This document shows, one piece after another, positions 9,101 through 16,722 of a stretch of DNA of 27,942 nt; the first letter of the stretch is position 1, and every line of letters begins with the position of its first letter. The position numbers were made by a program, and so were the translations under genes. The notes below the pieces were generated by a model. It ran no database searches. It saw nothing but the letters and a program-made list of their open reading frames with translations, and had not been told where the DNA came from. Source of the DNA: Sphaerochaeta sp. UBA5849 (GTDB lineage Bacteria > Spirochaetota > Spirochaetia > Sphaerochaetales > Sphaerochaetaceae); the NCBI GenBank assembly GCA_002432715.1, contig DJGJ01000073.1, positions 1 through 27,942 on the forward strand. Direction: 5' to 3'.

Positions 9101-10770
9101 TTTGCCCTGAGCAAGGCAAGATCGATGGCGGCTTTCCCATCGAAAGGAAGGATGCTCCCCCCGCCCTTGGAGGATTGGAAGGAGATGTTTCCGATCAGGT
9201 TGGTGGCTTCTTGATAATATGGCTGGATAAATGGTGCATACGCTTCAAACGTCGGGGAGAGGATGGAGAGCGGGAAGTTTTCCAACCGAGAGGTAAGATG
9301 GAAGGTTCCCTCGGAGGAAGAAGGCAGGTCGTATACCGAACGGATGGCCAGCTTGTCCTCATAGTCGAGTTCGACCTGCAATTGGCTTGTTTGTTTGTAT
9401 GACTGGTAGGAGAATCTGGCAAAGAGAGGCATCGTTGTAAATGAGGAATTCAAGTTCGAAAATTCTGCCGAACTGCTCAGCGATGCATCTGTGTTGCGAT
9501 ACAGAAGCGATGCCGAGAGCGGCGAGCTGAAGAAAATCTCGTTCGTGGTGAATTCGGCTTTTGCATTTGCTTGGAGCTTCAGATTGGTGTTGAGCAGTGT
9601 GGTGCCTTGCATTTCTGATTCAGCTTCGACATACACATCCGAAAGCTCTGCGACAAACTCTTCATATCCATAGGTCACCTGCCCCAACGAGAGTTGGAGA
9701 TCCATTGCCTGTGATGTATAGCGCGCATTTGCAAGCAACGTCTTAAGCTCAAGGGACAGGTTTTGGCCATAGGATACTTTGAAGAGAGAGTCTTGTTTTG
9801 TAGCCAGACCGAGCAAAAGGTTTTGGTCCAGTTTTTGTGCTGTCACTGTGGCGGTCGGTGAGACGATTTCAATCTGGTCATATGTTGCCTCAAGCAGGTC
9901 ATAGGAGAATGTAGCTGAGTCGAATGCTCCTTCCTGCATCCGCAAGGTGCCGGAGAGCGTAGGAACTGCAACTGAAATCTGCTCGCCAACTGCCTTCATG
10001 TTTGCAAGGGAGAGGTCGATGGCCGTATTCAACCCGGCATCCAACGCACCCAGTGCAACCAGCTGGTTGAAGGAAACCTCCAGACCTTGCCTCAACAACG
10101 ACGCCTTGTCGACTTTGACCAGGGCATTACCCCCTCGATCGAGGCTGATATCCGTTTCGATCAGGCGTCCAGAACCTAGGGGAGAGTTGAAGGTGAAGGT
10201 AGGAATGTTGCTTCTGACAATGGGAAATGGCTGTGAACCGCCTAGCTGCAACAGAAGGGAGGCATCATGGACCTCTGCTGAATAATCGGGTATGTCAAGA
10301 GATGCATGCAGCATTTGAAAGTCTACGGAAACAGTATTTGCCTCTATCCAAGCATTCAGCCTGCCTGGAGAGTCCTGCCCTTCGAACATGGATGGTGTGA
10401 GGCTGTCAGCGATAAGCAGCTCGGGTTGCTTGACAGAAACCGAAATTTGCTTCGAGCCGAACAAGAATGAGGAGAGCAAGGCGGGAAGACCGCCTGAGAT
10501 TTCAACTTCGGAGGCCGATATGGATGAGTTTTCTGCAAGCGAAAGCTCGGCTTTGTTGATGATCAGGGATTTGAGGAACGTTCGATCGATGCTCTCAGCC
10601 TTGAAGGTGGGTTGATTCCCTGTATCAAGGGCCTGCATGAGACGATCTGCAATATACTGGCTTGGGTTGCCCATGCCAAGATGGACCATCCCATACAGGC
10701 AGAGAATGGCACAGCTTACGAGGACCAGAACCGAAACCGCAATGTCTTTGAGTGTTGTATGATATCTCAC
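6142..10770 (-). CDS. tamB: TamB-like translocation/assembly module protein (DUF490)
   Basis: TamB/AsmA-like proteins span the periplasm from an inner-membrane anchor as a long beta-rich groove and help assemble the outer membrane, through lipid transport or with an Omp85 partner. This 1542-residue protein has one N-terminal membrane segment (about residues 10-31), then long repetitive beta-rich sequence. The conserved C-terminal TamB domain is near 1250-1542, with SGEIYYFQKNFFITEGS and a following NLRAKMTDFDAQGNRVDI stretch. The start codon is GTG. An in-frame TGA lies two codons upstream, so the gene cannot begin earlier, and there is no Shine-Dalgarno. It is the first gene of the run into bamA, its likely functional partner. 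Confidence 0.92.
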   Translation of the reverse strand: MRYHTTLKDIAVSVLVLVSCAILCLYGMVHLGMGNPSQYIADRLMQALDTGNQPTFKAESIDRTFLKSLIINKAELSLAENSSISASEVEISGGLPALLSSFLFGSKQISVSVKQPELLIADSLTPSMFEGQDSPGRLNAWIEANTVSVDFQMLHASLDIPDYSAEVHDASLLLQLGGSQPFPIVRSNIPTFTFNSPLGSGRLIETDISLDRGGNALVKVDKASLLRQGLEVSFNQLVALGALDAGLNTAIDLSLANMKAVGEQISVAVPTLSGTLRMQEGAFDSATFSYDLLEATYDQIEIVSPTATVTAQKLDQNLLLGLATKQDSLFKVSYGQNLSLELKTLLANARYTSQAMDLQLSLGQVTYGYEEFVAELSDVYVEAESEMQGTTLLNTNLKLQANAKAEFTTNEIFFSSPLSASLLYRNTDASLSSSAEFSNLNSSFTTMPLFARFSYQSYKQTSQLQVELDYEDKLAIRSVYDLPSSSEGTFHLTSRLENFPLSILSPTFEAYAPFIQPYYQEATNLIGNISFQSSKGGGSILPFDGKAAIDLALLRAKVGNVEQDAGFTFLADIKGDSVLVDAMTLASSGYRLVFSGSTELNYWLPRGELELLRIDDGQRLVSVNFFDLPPFSYGFNVTTPFEPSLLAEGTIRREETKFIVGSAHLSLFSTNYPFTFRLDTSNLQFSLEQEEHLVLTANLAPPLSASLRADGLVLPDAGFLARTSIFGDLDVEYFSLRDWRLKSSKLGIQGVQFQNRLYDIKTSLTASERELLLTDIQLQDGSLVFPGRFSYRGTDFVSLVQASFLAPFEATFSLDANDERKISISLLGGPERISGALQLSSLPLDRFSKVLEGTVVDFSAVGYSDFQNQASVDGQLSLIRGDASFSSNLAFDQDVLRLYDSRLSMPDFSYTGEVLSIQNATARSTGRFEHIRHLSYTDQLSQLTYDLSIDLFDMPSMFALPSTLRLILDGTLSARLDVSDILLYGEGGIHSGTYLINVSDGLLTIGGDHLDLIYEGDSKDFKATMNKSFGIGFTAEGSLASNDFGLSITDIYMPLPLLNRTFLKPIFSFLDGVAEGELFIAKTEDGLRPYGQLWVDSTRMQLFWLPQDIITMKNISASSDGSRAITARVPFFSTNSVTGKTIQGYGWMGASFDGLRLENYEIHADSGSEMVYVWIPMQGFDADIRTYAGGTFNLFGVGFETWLDGKVTVQDTTMTLGIKDLPYWYVANNLTTTHFDVVTGKNVSFFYPNTPNPFIKATITENQNISFLYDHITDEFVADGTLSFRSGEIYYFQKNFFITEGSLALHTDALTGRNQILPTINLRAKMTDFDAQGNRVDIFLVLRDSGLSNIKPQFESIPSKDVNEILEILGQSILPTGAYGQVNLYSVASLAAAATDVAERLGYIDAGQTTALTESIRISLGLDMFSIRSNILQNILFDALPGSNIGNTLTPLARYLNNTSIFMGKYVGREFFLQALVHLTAMDRSRVKRSFISSDLSLDLELSLDWVNPVGTFSFFTQPNELSFTNILDTIGFSVTKRIVLR

Positions 10771-10778
10771 CGTTTTTC

Positions 10779-10784
10779 AGTATA
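10779..10784 (-). promoter_or_regulatory. Candidate -10 box of tamB
   Basis: TATACT on the minus strand matches the sigma-70 -10 consensus at five of six bases and lies 8 bases before the tamB GTG. No good -35 box sits 16-18 bases upstream. If it is used, the transcript would start at or very close to the start codon. Confidence 0.35.
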
Positions 10785-10858
10785 TCCCATTGTCGAAATC
10801 TTGGGCACCTCTTTTCATGTTGGTTCGATGGAGATTGACTGTCCATAGCAAAAACTCA

Positions 10859-10887
10859 TTTACCTTGCTTCGCTTTTACCGTACCAT
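10859..10887 (+). promoter_or_regulatory. Candidate tmk promoter
   Basis: TTTACC (10859-10864) and TACCAT (10882-10887) are separated by 17 bases. Each matches the sigma-70 consensus at four of six positions. Transcription would start near 10894, just upstream of the AGGAG ribosome site of tmk. Confidence 0.3.
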
Positions 10888-10911
10888 ATACGTATGATAG
10901 GAGATATGCAT

Positions 10912-11523
10912 ATGCCTTCAGTATTGACCAATTTCATAGTTTTTGAGGGTTTGGACGGGGCGGGAACCACTACGCAGATGCAATTGCTTGCAGAAGCGTG
11001 CGACCGGTCCGATCGTCCGTGTCGCGCTACCTTTGAACCAACCGACAAACCTATCGGGCGTTTGGTTCGCTCGGTGTTGCAGAAACAGATTTTGACCACA
11101 CCGTTGGCACTGGCAATGCTGTATGCCGCCGACCGTGAAGACCACCTGTATAATCCGGTGTATGGACTGATTCAGGATCTGCAAGCTGGAAAGCTTGTCA
11201 TTTCCGACCGATACCTCTACTCCTCGCTTTCCTACCAAGGCGTTGAGTGTGATTTTGACAAGATAGCGAGCCTCAATGAGTTCCCTTCCCCCGAGTATGT
11301 ATTTTTCATCGACACTCCGGTTGAGGAGTGCCTGAGAAGAATCAGCAGCAGGGGAAACGAGACCGAGCTTTTCGAGAGGCAGGGGTTCCTTCAGAAAGTC
11401 AAGGCGAACTACGAACGCATCTTCAGCACGCTCGACCCTGAGGTGAAATTGGTTCGTTTGGATGGATTGTTGAAGAAAGAGGAGATAGCTGCACAGATCC
11501 AGGAGATTCTTTTCAACAGATGA
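10912..11523 (+). CDS. tmk: Thymidylate kinase
   Basis: TMK phosphorylates dTMP to dTDP with ATP in the cytoplasm, on the route to dTTP. The 203-residue product shows the family start (FIVFEGLDGAG), the DRY motif (VISDRYLYSS) and a lid with RGNETELFE. The P-loop reads GLDGAGTTTQ: the lysine of the usual GxxGxGK[ST] is threonine (codon ACC). I chose the ATG at 10912 because AGGAG at 10899-10903 is 8 bases upstream; an in-frame ATG at 10894 lies before that site and would add six residues. The gene is divergent from tamB, and its 3' end overlaps that of queA by 11 bases. Confidence 0.93.
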   Translation: MPSVLTNFIVFEGLDGAGTTTQMQLLAEACDRSDRPCRATFEPTDKPIGRLVRSVLQKQILTTPLALAMLYAADREDHLYNPVYGLIQDLQAGKLVISDRYLYSSLSYQGVECDFDKIASLNEFPSPEYVFFIDTPVEECLRRISSRGNETELFERQGFLQKVKANYERIFSTLDPEVKLVRLDGLLKKEEIAAQIQEILFNR

Positions 11524-12553
11524 ACATTGCGTCTCCGTAACTGAAGAACCTGTAGGACTGGGATACTGCATGCCGGTAGGCTTGGTCGATGTGTTCCTTG
11601 CCTGCGAATGTGGAAACAAGGACCAGGAGGGTCGATTCAGGGGTGTGGAAGTTTGTCAGCAATTGGTCCACCATCTTGAACGTATAGGGGGGTCGGATAA
11701 AGAGATTTGTCCGACCCGGACCACTTGCAAGCAATCCAGTTTCCTCATTGAAGGCGCTTTCAAGGGTTCGTACGCTGGTCGTTCCTGTGGCTACGATTTT
11801 TCGACCTTCAGCTTTTGCAGCATTGATGATGCGTGCACTCTCTTTCTCTATCTCATATGACTCATAATGCATATGGTGGTCCTCAAGGTGTTCCGTCCTC
11901 ACCGGCAGGAAGGTTCCCGGCCCGACATGGAGCGTCACCGGGACGATGGTGCACCCTTTCGACCGGATTGAAGCAAGAATTTCCTCGGTAAAATGAAGAC
12001 CTGCCGTAGGGGCGGCCACCGATCCTTCCTTTCGGGCATACACCGTCTGATATCTGCTCTCATCGGCAAAGCTGTCTTCGCGTTTGATATAGGGCGGCAG
12101 CGGCACATGACCGAGTTGCATGAAAAAAGTTTCATCAAGCACCTGGTCGAAACAGATGGTCCTGGTCCCATCGGGGTTTTCCTTGGTTATCCAGCCGGTA
12201 CGGCTGTAGCTCTTTTCGGTGTTGCTGAAGGTATAGTGCTTGCCGACATGCTGCTTCTTGGTCTTGGTGACCATCACATTCCAACTGTGGTCGAGATTCT
12301 CTTCCAAGAAGAGAAATTCCACCCGGCTGCCTGTATCGCTTACAGCAAATACCCGTGCTTTGCGCACTTTGCTGTTGTTTATGACTAAAACACTTCCCTC
12401 CTCAAGATATGAAGCGAAGTTGATCATCTGCTCATCCAGTATCGTACCGGTCTGCTTGTTGAGCACAAGCAGGCGATCGTTGCCTCGTCGGTCCACCGGA
12501 GTCTGGGCGATCAAATGCTCGGGAAGATCAAAAGAGTATTCCTTGATTGTCAT
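11513..12553 (-). CDS. queA: S-adenosylmethionine:tRNA ribosyltransferase-isomerase QueA
   Basis: QueA moves the ribosyl part of SAM to preQ1 at the tRNA wobble position to make epoxyqueuosine. The start MTIKEYSFDLPEHLIAQTP is the family signature, and ATTSVRTLESA and LLTNFHTPESTLL are conserved later blocks. I chose the ATG at 12553, which gives 346 residues (usual size) and has GGAA just upstream; a longer reading to 12589 adds 12 residues encoded inside ruvB. With this start it overlaps the ruvB end by 26 bases. It is the last gene of the yebC-ruvCAB-queA operon. Confidence 0.95.
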   Translation of the reverse strand: MTIKEYSFDLPEHLIAQTPVDRRGNDRLLVLNKQTGTILDEQMINFASYLEEGSVLVINNSKVRKARVFAVSDTGSRVEFLFLEENLDHSWNVMVTKTKKQHVGKHYTFSNTEKSYSRTGWITKENPDGTRTICFDQVLDETFFMQLGHVPLPPYIKREDSFADESRYQTVYARKEGSVAAPTAGLHFTEEILASIRSKGCTIVPVTLHVGPGTFLPVRTEHLEDHHMHYESYEIEKESARIINAAKAEGRKIVATGTTSVRTLESAFNEETGLLASGPGRTNLFIRPPYTFKMVDQLLTNFHTPESTLLVLVSTFAGKEHIDQAYRHAVSQSYRFFSYGDAMFIC

Positions 12554-13589
12554 CCATGTTCCTTTTGCAGGGAAGGCCCAGCAGGTCATAGGCTTTTTTC
12601 GTGGTCATTCTTCCTCGTGGTGTTCGCTTCAGATATCCTTTTTGGATCAAGTATGGTTCATAAAAATCCTCAAGTGATTCTATGGCTTCACCGACGCTGA
12701 TGGAAAGGGTCTCGGCTCCTACGGGGCCGCCATCATAAAACTCAATGATGGTTCTCAGGATATTCCTGTCCTGGGTTTCAAGGCCGTTGGTATCGATGCC
12801 AAGCCGCTCCATACCATAGTCGACGATGGGAATCGTCACCCTTCCATCCCCCATTACCGAAGCAAAGTCCCTGAGGCGCCTGAGCAGCCGGTTTGCGATT
12901 CTCGGCGTCCCCCTGCTGCAGCGTGCGAGTTGGACTATGGCATCATTTTCCATCTTCACATCCATGATTTGTGCTGATCGATGGATGATGGAAGCAAGCT
13001 CTGTCTCATTGTAGAAATCGATGTGGCAGGTGATGCCGAACCGTGAGGAGAGCGGACTGGATACCGAGCCCGCCTTGGTGGTGGCACCCACCAGGGTGAA
13101 TTTTGGCAGCGGGATGCGCATGGTCCTGGCTGCAGGGCCTTGGCCGATCACCCAGTCGATCTCAAAATCCTCCATCGCGATGTACAACATCTCTTCCAAA
13201 GCTGGTTTGAGACGATGGATCTCATCGATGAAAAACACCGAACCTTCGGTCACGTTTGTCAAAATTCCTGCCAGATCCTTGGGTTTGTCAAGAGCCGGTG
13301 CACTGGTCATTCTGATTTCAGCACCCATCTCATTGGCAATGATGCTTGCCAAGGTGGTTTTACCCAAACCTGGAGGACCGATGAGGAACGTATGGTCCAA
13401 GGGTTCCTTGCGTTCACGGGCTGCTTGGATGAATACAGCAAGGTTGTCCTTCAGCCGTTGTTGGCCCTGGAAATCCTTGAGCATTTTTGGTCGAAGGATG
13501 TTCTCCTGTTTGTCAGCCTCCTGTTGGAAGGAGGTGGAAACCACAGAGCTTTGTATCAAATCCTGCAATTCTGTTTGGTGTTTGTCCAT
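12528..13589 (-). CDS. ruvB: Holliday junction branch-migration ATPase RuvB
   Basis: RuvB is the hexameric AAA+ motor that pulls DNA through RuvA-bound Holliday junctions. In its 353 residues, Walker A is GPPGLGKTT (71-79), Walker B is FIDEIHRL (around 120-127), and sensor/arginine-finger blocks follow (LVGATTKAG, SSRFG). The C-terminal winged helix ends with GYLKRTPRGRMTTKKAY. The ATG follows the ruvA stop by 11 bases with a GGGAGAGGG ribosome site between. The N-terminal ~30 residues before LRPKMLKDF are an ordinary variable extension. Confidence 0.98.
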   Translation of the reverse strand: MDKHQTELQDLIQSSVVSTSFQQEADKQENILRPKMLKDFQGQQRLKDNLAVFIQAARERKEPLDHTFLIGPPGLGKTTLASIIANEMGAEIRMTSAPALDKPKDLAGILTNVTEGSVFFIDEIHRLKPALEEMLYIAMEDFEIDWVIGQGPAARTMRIPLPKFTLVGATTKAGSVSSPLSSRFGITCHIDFYNETELASIIHRSAQIMDVKMENDAIVQLARCSRGTPRIANRLLRRLRDFASVMGDGRVTIPIVDYGMERLGIDTNGLETQDRNILRTIIEFYDGGPVGAETLSISVGEAIESLEDFYEPYLIQKGYLKRTPRGRMTTKKAYDLLGLPCKRNMDDNQGILF

Positions 13590-13600
13590 TCCCTCTCCCT

Positions 13601-14233
13601 TTATCCAAGCAGTTTGACAGCACTGCGGAACAATAGTTGCTCTGCATCATGGTGGCTCAGTGATCCAATTGCTTCAGCTTCCTGCCTGCTCAAACCGTCG
13701 ATTACTTCCTCAACTCTTCGTCTATCATAGCCCATATCAACCAAAGCGTTGACGATGTCAGACCACAGGCCGGTTTTGCTTTGGGTTCTTTCCACCCCAG
13801 TCTTGCCGCCTTCATCCTCGAAAACCAATACATTGCGCAATGCAAGTATCATTTTCTGCCCTGTTTTCGGCCCGATTCCCGGTATTGACGAGAGCAGCTT
13901 CAGATTTCCAGTATCAAGTGCCTCGGCCAAATGTTTGACGCTGATGCCGCTCAGTATTTTCAATGCCTGTTTTGAACCGATGCCGGAGACTGTCTGCAGC
14001 TGCAAAAATGCCTCTCGTTCGGCTTCGTCATAGAATCCGAACAGCGACATGCTGTCTTCCCGGTGCACCATGACGGTAAGCAGCCGCACAGCCTTTCTCT
14101 CTTCCAAGGAAAGGTTGCTGAGCTTGCTGGTTGTCTGCGCCGAAACCGAAAGTGTATACTCCACATACCCTGCTCGGAGTGTGACATCCCCTTCCTGAAC
14201 CCGAACTACATCCCCAATGATTGCATTGATCAT
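13601..14233 (-). CDS. ruvA: Holliday junction protein RuvA
   Basis: RuvA forms tetramers that hold the Holliday junction square-planar and load RuvB. The 210-residue protein has the N-terminal OB fold (MINAIIGDVVRVQEGDV), two helix-hairpin-helix motifs (VSGIGSKQALKIL and IPGIGPKTGQKMI) and a C-terminal RuvB-binding domain (VNALVDMGYDRRRVEEVI). Its ATG shares one base with the ruvC stop (TAATG), so the two are translationally coupled. Confidence 0.97.
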   Translation of the reverse strand: MINAIIGDVVRVQEGDVTLRAGYVEYTLSVSAQTTSKLSNLSLEERKAVRLLTVMVHREDSMSLFGFYDEAEREAFLQLQTVSGIGSKQALKILSGISVKHLAEALDTGNLKLLSSIPGIGPKTGQKMILALRNVLVFEDEGGKTGVERTQSKTGLWSDIVNALVDMGYDRRRVEEVIDGLSRQEAEAIGSLSHHDAEQLLFRSAVKLLG

Positions 14234-14724
14234 TACAATTTCATCCTTATCTGGGTAAAATCATATACAGCGAGGCATAAGGCTGCAGCCAAGGCATCCG
14301 ACGCATGATCCGGTTTCGGAATCTTTTCAAAGCCCAAGAGGATGCGGACCATTTCCTGAACCTGGTGTTTTTCTGCACCGCCATAGCCGGTGACTACTGT
14401 CTTGATGGTAGGCGGACTATACAACCGTACCGGTATATCAAGCAGAGCCAGCTGATGGACGCAGGCCCCGATGACCTTGGCAATCGGGATGGCGGAGCTG
14501 ACATTCTTGGTGAAGAATATATCCTCCATCCCACAGATGACAACCCGATGTTGAACAGCAAGCTCTCCTACTGATTTTGCGATAAAATGAATCCGATCGC
14601 TATCCTGTTGCGTTGCAGAAGTTTTGATAACACCAAACGAAACAGGCCGGTTATGCTGTCCATCCGATTCGACAACACCCCAGCCTGTCTGTGCATATCC
14701 TGGATCGATGCCTAGGATTCGCAT
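14233..14724 (-). CDS. ruvC: Holliday junction resolvase RuvC
   Basis: RuvC is the dimeric nuclease that cuts Holliday junctions symmetrically with magnesium. The 163-residue protein keeps the four acidic residues: D7 in GIDPGYAQTG, E67 in GMEDIFFTKN, and two aspartates in PDHASDALAAALC. It starts 3 bases after the yebC stop and overlaps ruvA by one base. Confidence 0.97.
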   Translation of the reverse strand: MRILGIDPGYAQTGWGVVESDGQHNRPVSFGVIKTSATQQDSDRIHFIAKSVGELAVQHRVVICGMEDIFFTKNVSSAIPIAKVIGACVHQLALLDIPVRLYSPPTIKTVVTGYGGAEKHQVQEMVRILLGFEKIPKPDHASDALAAALCLAVYDFTQIRMKL

Positions 14725-14727
14725 GCG

Positions 14728-15477
14728 TTATTCTTCGTCGCCATCCTCAAAATCATCGGGGAGTTCCAGATTTGACGAAACCTGCTGGACGTCATCCAAT
14801 TCCTCGAGTTTGTCGATGATCTTGAGCACTTTGCGAGCTTTCTCACTATCAAGTGTAACAGTCTGATCTGCAACCTTCTCCACCTCTGCACTCTCCTGCT
14901 CGAAACCAGCATTCTGCATGGCTTCCAACACGTTTGCAAAATCGGCAGGGGCGGTAATGACTTCAATGACATCATCAGTGGTGGTCACGTCGTCAGCCCC
15001 ATTTTCCAAGGCTACCTCAAAAATTTGTTCTTCACTGTATTTATTCGCATCGTAGGTGATGATGCCTTTGGTCTGGAACATGTAGGACACGCATCCGGTT
15101 GCCCCAAGAGTGCCGCCATTCTTGGTAAGTGTAGAACGAACATCGCTTGCAGTCCGGTTTTTATTGTCAGTCAGGGTATCGATGATCAAGGCAACACCGC
15201 CGGGAGCATACCCTTCATAGGTAAGTTCATAATAGGTGGAGTTGTCAAGCTCTCCTGCACCTTTCTTGATTGCCCTGTCAATGTTGTCCTTGGGCATATT
15301 CTCTGCGCGAGCCTTCAGGACTGCGGTACGAAGACGTGCGTTGGTTTCAGGGTCTGAACCACCCATTTTTGCTGCAACGGAAATTTCCTTGATCAGCTTT
15401 GTAAACTTCTGACCGCGCTTTGCATCAGCGATACCCTTCTTGTGTTTGATTGTAGCCCATTTACTATGGCCGGACAT
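14728..15477 (-). CDS. yebC: YebC/PmpR family protein (TACO1-like)
   Basis: YebC-family proteins are cytoplasmic. Some members act as DNA-binding regulators and others help ribosomes through difficult (for example proline-rich) stretches; which applies here cannot be told from sequence. The 249-residue protein opens with the signature MSGHSKWATIKHKKGIADAK and has the usual three-domain length. AAGAGG lies 7 bases before the ATG. It is the first gene of the operon that continues with ruvC, a common pairing. Confidence 0.96.
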   Translation of the reverse strand: MSGHSKWATIKHKKGIADAKRGQKFTKLIKEISVAAKMGGSDPETNARLRTAVLKARAENMPKDNIDRAIKKGAGELDNSTYYELTYEGYAPGGVALIIDTLTDNKNRTASDVRSTLTKNGGTLGATGCVSYMFQTKGIITYDANKYSEEQIFEVALENGADDVTTTDDVIEVITAPADFANVLEAMQNAGFEQESAEVEKVADQTVTLDSEKARKVLKIIDKLEELDDVQQVSSNLELPDDFEDGDEE

Positions 15478-15525
15478 AATTGAACCTCTTAACTTCTAGA
15501 ATGCGTGATTAGTCTCAACCCAATT

Positions 15526-15554
15526 AAGCTATCACAACGGGTAGAGGCGGTCAA
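15526..15554 (-). promoter_or_regulatory. Candidate promoter of the yebC-ruv operon
   Basis: On the minus strand TTGACC (15549-15554; five of six) is followed after 17 bases by TAGCTT (15526-15531; three of six). It lies between the hemW stop and the yebC ATG and predicts a leader of about 40 bases. The ten bases TTGTGATAGC covering its -10 also occur at the lepB promoter. Confidence 0.4.
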
Positions 15555-15558
15555 GGGC

Positions 15559-16722
15559 TTACGAAATTTCCAGAGCCAGTCGCAGCAGGATTTCGTCTAT
15601 AACCATAAAGCCATATTCTGTCAAGACAAAGAATTGGATTGTGTCTGAATACCAGGAGGAATCGAGTGAGGAAATTGCTGATGCAAAGAGGCAGTCGAAA
15701 TCCTTCTGATATCGTGCTGCAAAGACCTGCTTGTCAATCCCTGCATTGGTTCGCAGAGCCATCATCACATACTCCTCGATTTGTTGGTTTGCATCCACAT
15801 GTTCCTCTTCATACCCGCTGAAGCATTGTGATGAGGCAAACTCCTGCAAGCTCTGGTTTTGTGTATAATGGCGGGCAAGACTCCCTTCTGTAAGCGTGGA
15901 AGCTGCACTGCTTCCGAGTCCCAGGTAATTGTCCAATCTCCAATACACCTGATTGTGCTTGCTCTTTTTCCCGTTGCGGCAAAAATTGGAAACCTCGTAG
16001 TGTTCAAAACCCAAGCGTCTGAGTTCAGACCACATCTTCTGCAAGAAATCCTCTTGCCCATCCTCATCCAACACAGTCGTGTCGCCCAGGCCGACCTGAA
16101 GCGCCAGTTCGGTGCCCTCTTCGACGGTAAGGCAGTACAGGCTGATATGATCGGATTCGCTGAGCATAAGGATCTCATGCAGGTCGGCTATCGCCAAGTC
16201 AACGGTTTGTCCCGGCAGGCAGACCATGAGATCGAATGACAGCTCTATCCCGTATTGCAGTCGAGCCTGCCGGGCAAGTGCGATTGAGCGCAGGTTGTCC
16301 TCTCGTCTTGCATTGCGTCCAAGACGTATGAGCGTAGGGTCGTCCATGCTTTGGATGCCCATGCTCAGTCTTGTCACCAAACCCTCTGCGAACAGGCTGA
16401 AATAGGTTTCGTCGAACGTTTCGGGATTCATTTCAATGGTTACTTCATCACTTGCATCAGCTTTCGCCGCCACCAGAAGCCGGCGCAGCTGATCAGCTGG
16501 GAGTGAGCCGGGATTCCCGCCTCCGATGAAGATGGTAAAAAAGCGGTCAAGGCGTGCTTTGCAAGCACGTATCTCCTGTTCCAGCCGGTCGACATAGGGT
16601 TGCAAATACGCTTTCGTCGCATCCACCGGTTCTGAGTAGAAGGCACAGTAACTGCAGCAGGTGGTACAGAACGGGATGTGCAGGTAGAGTGAAAGATTTC
16701 CATCGTTGGGGAAGCTGAGCAC
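15559..16722 (-). CDS. hemW: Radical SAM heme chaperone HemW
   Basis: HemW is the HemN-like radical SAM protein that binds heme and inserts it into respiratory enzymes; it is often annotated as coproporphyrinogen oxidase. The iron-sulfur motif is C19xxxC23xxC26, followed by A-F rather than the x-C of true HemN, which favours HemW. IFIGGGNPGSLP and SMGIQSMDDPTLIRLGR are typical later blocks. The start is GTG, shares its first G with the lepB stop (TAGTG) and has GGGG 8 bases upstream, so it is coupled to lepB. It is 387 residues. No other heme genes are nearby. Confidence 0.92.
   Translation of the reverse strand: MLSFPNDGNLSLYLHIPFCTTCCSYCAFYSEPVDATKAYLQPYVDRLEQEIRACKARLDRFFTIFIGGGNPGSLPADQLRRLLVAAKADASDEVTIEMNPETFDETYFSLFAEGLVTRLSMGIQSMDDPTLIRLGRNARREDNLRSIALARQARLQYGIELSFDLMVCLPGQTVDLAIADLHEILMLSESDHISLYCLTVEEGTELALQVGLGDTTVLDEDGQEDFLQKMWSELRRLGFEHYEVSNFCRNGKKSKHNQVYWRLDNYLGLGSSAASTLTEGSLARHYTQNQSLQEFASSQCFSGYEEEHVDANQQIEEYVMMALRTNAGIDKQVFAARYQKDFDCLFASAISSLDSSWYSDTIQFFVLTEYGFMVIDEILLRLALEIS

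Noticed and set aside
10835..10864. TTGACT at 10835 as the tmk -35 box
   Set aside because: The sequence 17-18 bases downstream (ATTTAC or TTTACC) is a poor -10; the TTTACC/TACCAT pair gives a better fit to the start site.
11513..11523. Eleven-base tail-to-tail overlap of tmk and queA as a sign of insertion
   Set aside because: Both proteins end at ordinary family lengths and small convergent overlaps are common; no composition change is seen.
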